Assembly: GCA_964344895.1 (NCBI GenBank)
Contig: CAYFPB010000005.1
Span: 1-33,935 of the forward strand
Reading direction: 5' to 3'
DNA from: UBA6164 sp964344895
GTDB lineage: Bacteria; Patescibacteriota; Gracilibacteria; BD1-5; UBA6164
Length of the DNA stretch: 33,935 nt
Within the stretch, counting starts at the first letter, position 1. Each line of letters begins with the position of its first letter. This document shows positions 1 through 8,566 of this stretch, piece after piece. The notes under the pieces are model-generated. The model searched no databases. It was not told where the DNA came from and saw nothing but the letters and a program-made list of their open reading frames with translations. A program made the position numbers and the translations under genes.

Positions 1-45
1 AAAACTAAATATTATTTTTTGTTAATTTTTCACGCTGGAAAGAAA

Positions 46-71
46 ATGACCTATTTTAATGACCTATTTTT
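46..71. repeat. Short direct repeat at window edge
   Basis: A 13-bp unit beginning ATGACCTATTTT occurs twice back to back upstream of the first gene. Paired direct repeats like this can occur at transposon ends, but no transposase is visible here. The remainder of 1-134 is AT-rich with no gene. The purpose of the repeat is unknown. Confidence 0.4.
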
Positions 72-134
72 AATTGTATTTCATAAAAAAATAGTTATTA
101 TTACAATAATTTTAATTTTGTAAATTTTATAAAT

Positions 135-1484
135 ATGGATGTAAATATAGTATATCAATTATTATTAGCCTTGTGACTAGGTGCTCTTATTTGAGTAGAA
201 AGATGAGTAATGGCAAAAAATGAGACAAAAACTAAGAGTATAGTATCTTTCTGAGAGATAAGAACATTTTCTCTAATAGCTGCACTATGAGCATTAACAG
301 CTTGGATGTCTACAGTGTTTTCTAGTCCATTATTTATTGTATTTGGTTTACTAGTAGTGACAATACTTATAACAGTATATTATGTTTATGCTACATTTAA
401 ATCAAAACAATATGGATTAACAACAGAAATAGCAGCAATTATTACTTTTTTGTTATGAGTACTAGTTATGGTTTGACATGGTAAGGAGGCAATAGTTTTT
501 TCTATATTGCTAACCTTTGTTTTGTCTTCAAAATCATATATAGAAAATATATTACAAAAAGTAAGTAGCGAGTGATTAAATAATACAATTAAGTTTGCAA
601 TAATATCAATTGTAGTATTACCATTATTACCTGATCAAAAATACTCTATTACTGAGTTATTACAGTATTTATGATTTACAGGAGAAATCAATAATGCAGT
701 TATGAATTTAGCATTTTTTAATCCTTACTGATTATGGTTGTTTGTTGTTTTAATGTCAGGTATATCATATGCATGATACATTATGTCAAAAGTAATATGA
801 GAAAAAGGAAGTATAGTTGCTTCATGAGCTATATGAGGTCTTATCTCATCAACAGCAGTGACTGCATCAATGACTCAAGCAAGTAAAACAAATACTAGAA
901 ATACAGACTTGTATGTAGTATCAACACTACTAGCATCAACTATTATGTTTATAAGAGTAATTATTATAGTATTATTCTTTAATATAAATATGATTTCATC
1001 AATTATTTATCCAAGTATGTTTATGCTTATATGAATGGTTGCATACATTATTTATTTTTATCTAAAATCTAAAAAGAAAACAGTAGTTGCTAAAAACTTA
1101 GATTTTGAAGAGAAAAAATATTCTTCTCCTTTTAGTATATGACCAGCACTAAAGTTTGCTTGATTTGTTTTGATCATAAAATTTATAGCTTGATTATGAG
1201 CATTATATCAAGATATTTGGTGAGACTATTTTTTCTATGCACTATGATTAATTTCATGACTTGCAGATGTAGATGCAGTATCCCAAACTATGGCTGTAGA
1301 TTCAATAGATTGAAAGGTGGCAATAGAGCTAGCAGCTATGACAATTATTATTGCAGTTATATCAAACAACTTTGTAAAATGATGAATAGCATACAACCTG
1401 TGAAATAAGCAATTCTGAAGATATGTTATGTTTTGATTCATTATTTCAATGATAATGTGAGTAGTTGGAATGTTTTTCATGTAA
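135..1484 (+). CDS. MgtC/SapB-DUF4010 family integral membrane protein
   Basis: Read with TGA as Gly this is a 449-aa, very hydrophobic protein with many membrane segments. The N-terminus matches the MgtC/SapB motif (LLLALGLGALIGVERG, about residues 7-22). The long C-terminal half looks like DUF4010, including the GxxSSTAVTASM region near residue 240. MgtC-like proteins are linked to magnesium or membrane-potential homeostasis, but the DUF4010 branch has no firm biochemical role. The ATG at 135 places the MgtC motif at the N-terminus, and no Shine-Dalgarno precedes it. A hairpin terminator follows, then the ZIP-type transporter gene on the same strand, so the pair suggests ion handling at the membrane. 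Confidence 0.85.
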
Positions 1485-1510
1485 TTTTCCCTTGACTAAC
1501 AGAAATAAAG

Positions 1511-1543
1511 AGATAAAATCCATAAACGATTTTATCTTTTTAT
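1511..1543 (+). terminator. Hairpin terminator after DUF4010 gene
   Basis: GATAAAAT pairs with ATTTTATC across a nine-base loop and is followed by a T-rich run. It lies 26 bases after the stop codon and just before the ATG of the ZIP gene. Confidence 0.65.
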
Positions 1544-1552
1544 TATTTTTTT

Positions 1553-2638
1553 ATGGAAATATCACCATTTTTATGAACTCTACTTTGAAATATAGTAGTG
1601 GCTGTTTGAATAATTTTAGTAGTATCTGTTGTTAAATTGATCAAAGATAAGTTAAATACTTATTTGGAATATATTACAGCAACAACTGTATGATTACTAT
1701 TATGAATTATATTTTTAGGTTTCCTACCTGAATTAACTCATGGGAATTTAGTATGATTAGACTTAGGAATATTTATATTACTTTGAGTATTTTTATTTTA
1801 TCTACTTGAGTTGTTTTTACATTGGCATCATTGTAAAGATTTAGGTCATAAAAGTTCTTGTAGTTCTCACCATAATCATGAACATAAAAATGGTATTATG
1901 ATGTTTTGAGGAACACTACTTCACAATATGTTTCATTGAATTGTTCTTTTTTGAGCATTTGCAGTAGATACAAGTTTTTGAATTGCTACAACTATAGCTA
2001 TTTTACTTCACTCTATACCTCAAAATATAGTTAATTATATAATGAATCATAATAATATAAAATATGCTTACTTTGCAGCTTTTTGATGAATATTATGAGC
2101 CTTATTAACATTTCCATTTGCTGATTTCTTATTGGATCATAAATATTATATATTAGCTATTATAACTGGATGATTATTGTATACAGCACTTGCTGATATA
2201 TTTCCTGAATTTAATGAAAAAGCAACTACAGAAAAAAAGCTTGCTTATTTAGTGTTTATTATTTTATGAATAGTTTCTTTTTTATTATTTGAAGGAGCTA
2301 CTCATAAAGGACATGATCATTGACATTCTCATAATGAAGAAATACATAAACATTATGATCACGAAGAAGAACATCACGAAGAAGAACATCACGAAGAAGA
2401 ACATCACGAAGAAGAACACCATGAAGAAGAAACTAACAATCTTATAAAACAAGAAAAAGTTTGTATAGAAAATAATTGAAAATGGTTAACATGACCTAGT
2501 GAATGTGAATGAGTTTCTGAAAATGTTTGTTTGAAATTAGGAGGAGAATTTAATCCTTGTGCTTCAGCTTGTAGAAATAATCCTGAAGCTCAGATGTGTA
2601 CTATGCAATGTGTGCAAGTTTGTAAATTTAAGAAATAA
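1553..2638 (+). CDS. ZIP-family metal transporter with His/Glu repeat and Cys-rich tail
   Basis: This 361-aa membrane protein has the layout of ZIP (SLC39-like) divalent metal transporters. It has hydrophobic segments, an HNxxHG segment near residue 127, and HSIPQN near residue 150 in the place of the HxxPE motif. A histidine-rich stretch around residues 100-117 and a second after residue 255 (GHDHGHSHN) should bind metal. The second leads into five HEEEH-like units encoded by a 15-bp tandem repeat. From about residue 304 the tail contains eight or more cysteines with motifs CASAC and CTMQCVQVC, which is not part of standard ZIP proteins. The substrate is likely zinc or another divalent cation. 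The stop is two bases before the next ATG, so the gene is probably cotranscribed with the methyltransferase. Confidence 0.8.
2360..2432 (+). repeat. 15-bp tandem repeat in ZIP gene
   Basis: A unit CACGAAGAAGAACAT is repeated about five times, with only one or two base changes in the last copy, and encodes the HEEEH metal-binding string. The near-identity of the units suggests recent expansion and a length-variable region. Confidence 0.85.
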
Positions 2639-2640
2639 TA

Positions 2641-3408
2641 ATGAAAACATATAACAAATTTTTAGATTACTATGACAAGATAGTTAGGTCAGTAAATAAC
2701 CCTATAGAAGATGAAGTAGAGTTTTTGGTTGAAGATTGTATAAAAGAGTATAACCCAGAGTCAAAATCTATTTTGGAAACAGCCTGTGGTACATGATTGG
2801 TAGCAAAGCAGCTTCAAGATAATTGATATAAAGTAACAGGACTTGATATAAGTGAAGAAATGCTTGAAAGAGCAAAGGTAAATTTTTGCCCCCCCTCTAA
2901 CTCCCCCCTAGCAGGGGGAGAACATATTCAGTTAATATTAGCTGATATGACAGACTTTGACTTAGCTAAACAGTTTGATGTAGTATTATGTAATTACAAT
3001 TCTATATGTCATTTACTTAAATGGGAACAGTGGCAAAGCTTTTTTGAAATGGCAAATAAGCATTTAGAAAAAGATGGATTGCTAGTTTTTGATATAAATA
3101 CTGTTTATGAGTTTGAAAATATAACAAAAGAATTTGCTCAATTTTATAGCTTTGGAGATGATACAGTTTGTTTAGAAATGTATAAAAATGCTGGAATCTT
3201 TGAATGGCTTGTAAAGATGTTTATTAAAAGAGAAGATGGGAAGTATGATTTAGTAGAGGAAGTTGTTAGAGAGAATAGTTTTGCGATTAGTAAAATAGAA
3301 AAAGAACTAGTTGAAAAGTGATTTAAGGTTTTAGAAAAAATAGATTATCATTATTGAGAGGTGACAGCTAGAAGTGAGAGAGTTTATTTTATATGTAAAA
3401 AAATATAA
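2641..3408 (+). CDS. Class I SAM-dependent methyltransferase with an intragenic palindromic insert
   Basis: A 255-aa Rossmann methyltransferase. Motif I is ILETACGTGLVAKQL (about residues 44-58), the acidic strand-2 motif is VTGLDIS (about 65-71), and the DVVLCNYNSICHLL region is typical of small-molecule methyltransferases with a cupin-like C-terminal half. The substrate cannot be told. Residues about 83-93 (CPPSNSPLAGG) come from a C-run/G-run palindrome (2888-2920) inserted between the helix after strand 2 and the LILADMTDF strand. The reading frame is kept, so the protein has a proline-rich loop that relatives should lack. The ATG at 2641 is two bases after the ZIP stop. Confidence 0.8.
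2888..2920 (+). repeat. GC-rich palindromic element inside a coding region
   Basis: The stretch runs from a seven-C run to CTCCCC...GGGGGAG, which forms a hairpin. Its base composition resembles the intergenic elements at 3741-3828, 13481-13550 and 22761-22872 and not the surrounding AT-rich gene. Here it is translated in frame. Confidence 0.75.
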
Positions 3409-3412
3409 TTTT

Positions 3413-3742
3413 ATGGAAAAGTTTTCAAGACTAATGCCAAATGATTTTGCATCAAAAATTTGAGAAAAAGGTGTTTTTTTAATAGATCTAAGAACTCCTC
3501 AGGAAAAGTCTATGTTTTGATACATAGATAATACTGATTATTTTTATAATATCTATGATAATGATATACAAGAAAAACTAGATGCTTTAGATAAGGCAAA
3601 AACATATTTACTATACTGTTATCACTGAACCAGATCAGGAAGTGCTCTTGTTTATATGAGAGAAAATGGTTTTGAAAATGCTCATGATCTAATCTGATGA
3701 ACAGAGTATTGGAAAAATTATTGATTTGAATTAGTAAACTAA
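3413..3742 (+). CDS. Rhodanese-like domain protein
   Basis: A single rhodanese domain of 109 aa. It has the FLIDLRTPQE strand and the active-site loop CYHGTRSG (about residues 69-76), where the cysteine would carry a persulfide. C-terminal features such as DLIGGTEYW match the family's LxGGxxxW ending. The likely role is cytoplasmic sulfur transfer. A partner could be the TtcA-like protein farther along, but that is inference only. The gene starts four bases after the methyltransferase stop, and its own TAA overlaps the first base of the following palindromic element. Confidence 0.88.
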
Positions 3743-3828
3743 AACCCCTCCCAACATCCCCTTGTCAAGGGAGGAGTAAAATATTTCTCCCCTGACAAGG
3801 GGAGATGTCTGAAAGACAGAGGGGTTTT
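3741..3828. repeat. 88-bp GC-rich palindromic element, full-length type
   Basis: Terminal inverted repeats AAAACCCCTC and GAGGGGTTTT enclose three smaller hairpins, including CTCCCCTGACAAGGGGAG and TGTCTGAAAGACA. It closely resembles the reverse complement of the element at 22761-22872. It abuts the rhodanese stop and may act as a transcription terminator. Confidence 0.85.
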
Positions 3829-3846
3829 AAATAATTATTAAAAAAT

Positions 3847-4914
3847 ATGAAACAAAAAATATTTATAATATGAGCAAGTTGAAATGTGGGTAGAGAGCTT
3901 GTGAGACAAATACTTGATTGTGATTATGAGAATACACAAATAATATGAGTAGCAAATAGTAGCTTGTATATTTTTGATGAGAATTGAATTAAAAAGCAAG
4001 TATTAGAAAATATAGCTGAGTCAAGAGAATTGGCTATAGAGAGTTTTCAAAAAAAATCAGAAAAAATAGAAAAACTGACAAATCTAGTTGATTTAATAAA
4101 GGATAAATGACTTGATTGAGAAGTTACTTTTGTGGATGTAACAGCATGAAAAAAAGAGTTATTAGAAATGCATAAATATATATTAAATAACTCAAAAAAT
4201 TATCTAGTAACAGCTAATAAGAATCCAATATCTCTTTATAGTATGGAAGAGTTTGATAGTCTAATATCTGATAGATATGACACAAATACAACAGTAATGT
4301 GATGATGATGAGTAGTTGATTTTGTAAAAGCAAGAGTAGATATAAGTGATGAAATAAAAAATATAGAATGAGTATTTTCTTGAACACTATGATATATAGC
4401 TTCAGAGCTAGAAAAAAATAAATTAAGCTTTTCTGAAATAGTAAGACAAGCAAAACAAAATGGATATACAGAACCAAATCCATGGGATGATTTGAACTGA
4501 CTTGATGTAGCTAGAAAAGTAATTATTTTAGCTAGATATACTGGAATAAAAGTAGATATAAAAGATGTAGAAGTAGAACCATTAATAGATGAAAAATATT
4601 CTAGTTTTGAATGAGAAGAATTTTTAGAGGCAATAAAATCAGAAGATGACAGATTTAAAAATACATTACAAGAAATACAAAAAGAAAACAAAGTAGCAAG
4701 ATACATATGAGAGATAAAAAATGGGAAAATAAAAGTATGATTAAAATATGTTTCCAAAGATACAGACTTAGGTTCTTTATCATGATCAGCTAATCTAGCA
4801 CTTGTTCAAACAGGTATTTTAGAAGAACCAATACCACATATAATCAAATCAAGATGAGCATGATTTGCAGTAACTGCCTGAAGTGTCAGAGTATGAATCA
4901 AAAAATTTAAATAA
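3847..4914 (+). CDS. Homoserine dehydrogenase
   Basis: This 355-aa protein would reduce aspartate semialdehyde to homoserine using NAD(P)H, a step in threonine and methionine synthesis. The N-terminus has the nucleotide-binding fold (IFIIGASGNVGRELV). The catalytic domain has GTLGYI (about residues 178-183) and GYTEPNPWDDLNGLDVARK (about 203-221), which closely match the homoserine dehydrogenase half of ThrA/MetL enzymes. There is no aspartokinase domain and no ACT regulatory domain. No other threonine-pathway gene is in the window. The gene has many TGA glycines and no Shine-Dalgarno. Confidence 0.88.
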
Positions 4915-4927
4915 ATAAAGAAAACAA

Positions 4928-6031
4928 ATGAAATATGTATTATCAACTATAGCATGAGTAGAGTCTATAGCAAAAAAAGAAATAGAAAGACAATGAGGGA
5001 AGATAGAAGAAGTTACAGATAGACTTGTGACTTTTTCAGGATGAGTAGAATTAATTCCTAGAGTCAACTTATGGTCAAGAGTTGGTAATAAACTATATTT
5101 ATTATTAGCAGAACAAGACAATGTTACAGACTTTGATAATATGTTTGATATAATAAATAGTATATCTTGGAAAAAATATTTGAAAAAAGATTATAGAGTA
5201 GTGGTAAAATCAAGCTCTACCAGAAGTGAATTGTTTTCAGCTAGAACTATTCAAGGTCTGTGAAAAAAAGCTATTGTTAAAAGTATGGTTTGAGAACATT
5301 GAGTATTAAATGAAGATGAAAACTTACCAAAATTAGAAATACTTTTACTAATAATAGATAATAAACTAAGAGTATTATTAGATACATCTTGAAATGCTCT
5401 ACATATGAGAGGCTATAGAACTACAGCTTGAGAAGCACCAATAAAAGAATCACTGGCTGCTGCTTTAGTATTATTATCAAACTGGAGATTTAAAGAAACA
5501 TTTTATGATCCATTTTGTGGTAGTTGAACTATAGCAATTGAAGCTCTTATGATAGCAAAAAATATAGCACCATGAATTAATAGAAAGTTTGCCTTTGAAG
5601 AAATATCTCTAGTTGATTCAGAAGTAACAAAAAATGAGAGAATGGCAGCAAGAAAAAGACAATTTGAATGAGAGTATAGGATAAGAGCAAGTGATATAAG
5701 TGAGGAAATGATAGAAATAGCTCAGGAAAATGCTGCTAGAGTATGACTTGCCTGAGAAATAAATTTTGAACAAAAAGATTTTAGAGATTTAACAGAGCAA
5801 GAGTTATCATGAACCTTAGTTTCTAATCCACCATACTGAGATAGACTTGAAGATGAAAACTTGAGAAGTATATACAATAATATAGATAAAATTTTCAGAA
5901 AAAATAAAAATCTATGAGGATGAATTATTTCTAGCTATATGGAATTTGATGATTTAGTTAGAAAAGACACATACAAAAAAAGAAAACTATACAATTGATC
6001 TATTAAGTGTTATTTTTGGAGGAAAAAATAG
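4928..6031 (+). CDS. THUMP-domain class I RNA methyltransferase, RlmL/YpsC type
   Basis: A 367-aa protein that should methylate the N2 of guanine in 23S rRNA or a related RNA. The N-terminal part looks like the ferredoxin-like and THUMP region (SSSTRSELFSARTIQG around residue 97). The catalytic part carries YDPFCGSGTIAIEALMIA (about residues 196-213), followed by NIAPGINRKFAFE and the catalytic motif NPPYGDRL (about 300-307). These are hallmarks of the RlmL N-terminal methyltransferase module. The C-terminus LYNGSIKCYFWRKK resembles the usual family ending, so the gene is complete even though a long inverted-repeat element starts at the TAG stop. Confidence 0.88.
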
Positions 6032-6210
6032 TATAAAGTTTATTACAAAAAGTCAAAAATGGTAAATTTTTTTAACATTTCATTTCACAAATAAAATCTA
6101 AAAATTATTAAAAACTCACTTGGTTCAAACAGTTTAATAATTTTTGATTTTAAATTGCTTATTACATTAAAAATTAAACATTTTTTCCTATTTTTGTAAT
6201 AAACTTTATA
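6032..6210. mobile_element. MITE-like element with perfect 20-bp terminal inverted repeats
   Basis: TATAAAGTTTATTACAAAAA at 6032-6051 is exactly the reverse complement of 6191-6210. Further inside, more arms pair imperfectly (AAAAATGGTAAATTT against the ATTAAACATTTTT side). A central dyad AAAATCTAAAAATTATTAAA pairs with TTTAATAATTTTTGATTTT. The whole 179 bp therefore folds as one long hairpin with no ORF. It could be a miniature transposable element or a long terminator structure. Confidence 0.7.
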
Positions 6211-6253
6211 AAAATATATTTTGAAATTATAATAATTTAATAATATAATAATA

Positions 6254-7300
6254 ATGAAAATATTAGCATTTGAGACAAGTTGTGATGATACATCTGTAGC
6301 AATATTTGAAGATGATAAATTGCTTGCTATGGATACTCATAGTCAGATATCTATTCATAATCAAACATGATGAGTAGTACCAGAAGTTGCAGCAAGGGAA
6401 CATGCTAACAATATTTTTGTTGTGCTTACAAACGTATTAGAAAAAGCAAATTTGAGTCTAGAAGATATAGATTATATCTGAGTTACAACCAATCCATGAT
6501 TATTACCATCACTTTTAACTGGTACAACTGTAGCAGGAACAATCTCAATAGTATTACAGAAAAAAATAATAGCTATAAATCATATAGAAGCTCATATTTT
6601 CTCAAACTTTTTAGAAAGAAAAGAATCTGATATAGAGTTTCCACTTGTTTGTCTGACAGTATCATGAGGACATAATGATATATATTATATGAAATCCATG
6701 TGGGAAATAGAAAAACTATGAAGCTCTTGAGATGATGCTTGATGAGAAGCTTTTGATAAAGCTGCAAAAATGATGTGACTAGAATATCCGGGATGACCCA
6801 TTATAAGTAAACTATCAGCTCAGTATGAAGTAGAAAACCGTAAGGGTGAACCTTGTGTTCACCCAGAAAAAATAGAAAAATGACTATTCCCAAGAGTATG
6901 GCTAGTAAAAAGAGAGTTTAATTTTAGCTTTTCAGGACTTAAAAGTGCTGTAAAAAGGGAAGTAGACAATAGAATAGAAAAACAAGGAAAACTAACACTA
7001 GAAGACAAAAAAGAACTATCATTTGAATTTGAAAATGCAGTAACAGAAGTACTTGCTTGGAAACTAGTATATGCAGCAGAAGCAAAATGAGTAAAAACCG
7101 TAATGTTAGCATGAGGAGTAAGTGCTAATACAAAACTAAGGAAAGAAATAGAAAAACAAGCAAAAAAGAAATGATTAAATTTTATCTATCCAACAAAAAA
7201 CCTATACTGCATGGACAATGCTGCAATGGTTTGAATTAATACTTATTATAGAATAAAATATGGTCAGTTTGAGGAGAAGGTTGGGGTGGTTAAGATGTAG
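6254..7300 (+). CDS. tsaD: tRNA N6-adenosine threonylcarbamoyltransferase
   Basis: TsaD transfers the threonylcarbamoyl group to A37 of ANN-decoding tRNAs, working with TsaB, TsaE and TsaC. The 348-aa product has the N-terminal FETSCDDTSVAIF motif, the metal-binding HIEAH motif (about residues 113-117), SGGHND, the DDAGGEAFDKAAKMMGL region, GGVSANTKLR and the C-terminal MDNAAM motif. Residues about 196-204 (NRKGEPCVHP) sit in the variable loop after YPGGP and are encoded by a GC-rich hairpin at 6844-6864, a small in-frame insertion. The gene ends with TAG and is followed by a terminator. An AT-rich promoter region lies between the upstream MITE-like element and the ATG. Confidence 0.95.
6844..6864 (+). 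repeat. Hairpin insert within tsaD
   Basis: GGGTGAAC and GTTCACCC pair perfectly around a five-base loop. The GC-rich hairpin stands out from the flanking AT-rich coding sequence and encodes residues in a variable loop. It is not the same sequence as the C-run elements. Confidence 0.6.
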
Positions 7301-7333
7301 AAAAAAACTGAAAAATAATTTTCAGTTTTTTTC
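7301..7333 (+). terminator. Intrinsic terminator of tsaD
   Basis: AAAACTGAAAA pairs with TTTTCAGTTTT and is followed by a T run. It starts directly after the tsaD TAG. Confidence 0.85.
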
Positions 7334-7337
7334 TTTC

Positions 7338-7412
7338 AAAGGGCTAAAGCCCTCTGTTAACAGATCAATATTAATTTATAGTTGTCAACAATGTGGCTTT
7401 AGCCCATTGTTC
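7338..7412. repeat. Small two-hairpin element between tsaD and the regulator
   Basis: The left hairpin is GGGCTAAAGCCC (7341-7352). The right hairpin is AACAATG-tGGCTTTAGCC-CATTGTT (7387-7411). Between them lies TCTGTTAACAGA. Subterminal hairpins with a TTTAG-like loop resemble IS200/IS605 ends, such as the right end near 31212, so this could be a non-autonomous relative. It ends just before the stop of the regulator. Confidence 0.5.
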
Positions 7413-7414
7413 AT

Positions 7415-8023
7415 TTAAGCTCACAGTTTTTCTTTTATTTTTAGATTGTCTTTTAGATATATATTTCAGTGTTCAGTTAATATATTTTTTATAAGTTTAT
7501 CTCAGAACTCTATTCTTTTGTAGAAGTCTTCAGTTGAGATAATAGCATATTTTATCTTTCTTCAGAAAAAAGTTTCAGTTAAGAAATCTCAGAACTCTTC
7601 TTTGTCTATATCTCAAATCAGGAATATATCAAGTAGGTTTTTTGTATTTTCAGTAAGTTTTTTCTTTAATGATTCATTTATTATAACAAGCTCTAAATCA
7701 ACTAAAGGCTTAAAAAATACTTTAACCTTATCCATAGGGTTGTATGATTTCAAAAAAATATTTACAAACTCATCAACTAAATTGAACTGAGGATTTACAA
7801 AAAATATCTTTTTTCTTAACTCTGTTTTATGTTTTAATACTCACATATCAGAAAGATTATCAAGCTCTCTTTTTATAGAGTTGATTTGTTCATCCAAGTC
7901 TCTAGAAAGCTGCCTCATATGAAATCATTTATTATTCCCAGATTCATACTCTAGGAAAAACTTCTCAAGTAATTTAGCTCTACACTTAGATCAAAAAATT
8001 TTAGATATATCCAGTTCCTTCAT
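7415..8023 (-). CDS. Winged-helix transcriptional regulator, ArsR-like
   Basis: A 202-aa protein whose first 75 residues look like a winged helix. KCRAKLLEKFFLE is helix 1. FHMRQLSRDLDEQINSIKRELDNLSDMGVLK (about residues 35-65) carries the helix-turn-helix with the LxxLxxxGVL ending, and KKIFFVNP forms the wing. The remainder has a KIKYAIISTEDFYKRIEFGDK segment that resembles regulators linked to nucleotidyltransferase-like domains in CPR genomes. The target is unknown. Upstream lies a 32-bp perfect palindrome (8120-8151) that could be its operator. Confidence 0.65.
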
Positions 8024-8119
8024 TAATTAAATTTTGTATAAATTATTTAAACATAAGCTTAATTTACTTAATACAGAAAAAAAATCAAATAATTTTAATA
8101 TTTTCTTTTTTAAAAAGTG

Positions 8120-8151
8120 ATATATTAACATATTATAATATGTTAATATAT
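8120..8151. promoter_or_regulatory. Perfect 32-bp AT palindrome, candidate operator
   Basis: The half site ATATATTAACATATTA is followed immediately by its exact reverse complement. It lies between the divergent regulator gene (minus) and the small exported protein gene (plus), about 96 bp from the first and 127 bp from the second. The rest of 8024-8278 is AT-rich non-coding sequence. Confidence 0.55.
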
Positions 8152-8278
8152 TGTTTTTCTGATATTTTTTAGGTGTAAATAGGGAATAATAATATTAAAA
8201 AAAGCTTAAAATATTTGATTTATTTTTAAAAGTATGATGTAATATATATGTATTTTAATATTAACAACTTTTTATACT

Positions 8279-8446
8279 ATGAAAGCAGCAGTAAAAAAAC
8301 ATATTAGAACTGGTTCTAGATATGCTATATTTGTTATGTCAGTATTAGCACTTGGGTTACAATTTACTCAAGCATCTGCAAACAAATCATTTGAATGTTT
8401 TATGAAAACACCAGGTGCAGCAGTATATTCTACAATTGCTAAATAA
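8279..8446 (+). CDS. Small exported protein of 55 aa
   Basis: The basic N-terminus (MKAAVKKHIRTGSRY) is followed by a hydrophobic stretch (AIFVMSVLALGLQFTQASA), a good signal peptide with a likely cut after ASA near residue 35. The mature peptide would be only about 20 residues (NKSFECFMKTPG and on) with one cysteine. No family is recognised. A strong terminator follows directly, and the gene stands alone between two non-coding regions, so it is a single-gene transcript. It has no TGA codon, but only two glycines, so that tells little. Confidence 0.7.
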   Translation: MKAAVKKHIRTGSRYAIFVMSVLALGLQFTQASANKSFECFMKTPGAAVYSTIAK

Positions 8447-8457
8447 TAATAAAAAAT

Positions 8458-8489
8458 AAAACTCCCTAATTAGGGAGTTTTATTTTTTT
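8458..8489 (+). terminator. Intrinsic terminator of small exported protein gene
   Basis: AAAACTCCCTAATTAGGGAGTTTT is a perfect palindrome followed by a T run. Confidence 0.92.
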
Positions 8490-8566
8490 GTATAAATTTT
8501 TTATTGATTTTACAAAATAAATAAATATATTCTAAATAATAAGTTTATAATATTATAATATAGAAT

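Noticed and set aside
135..1484. Pseudogene interpretation due to many in-frame TGA codons
   Set aside because: TGA is glycine in this genome; the frame is continuous and motif positions agree.
4214..5121. Several minus-strand ORFs opposite homoserine dehydrogenase and the RNA methyltransferase
   Set aside because: They are low-complexity shadows of well-identified plus-strand genes.
6118..6130. GGTTCAAAC resembling a tRNA T-arm
   Set aside because: No acceptor stem, anticodon arm or CCA-like end fits around it; it is part of the long inverted-repeat element.
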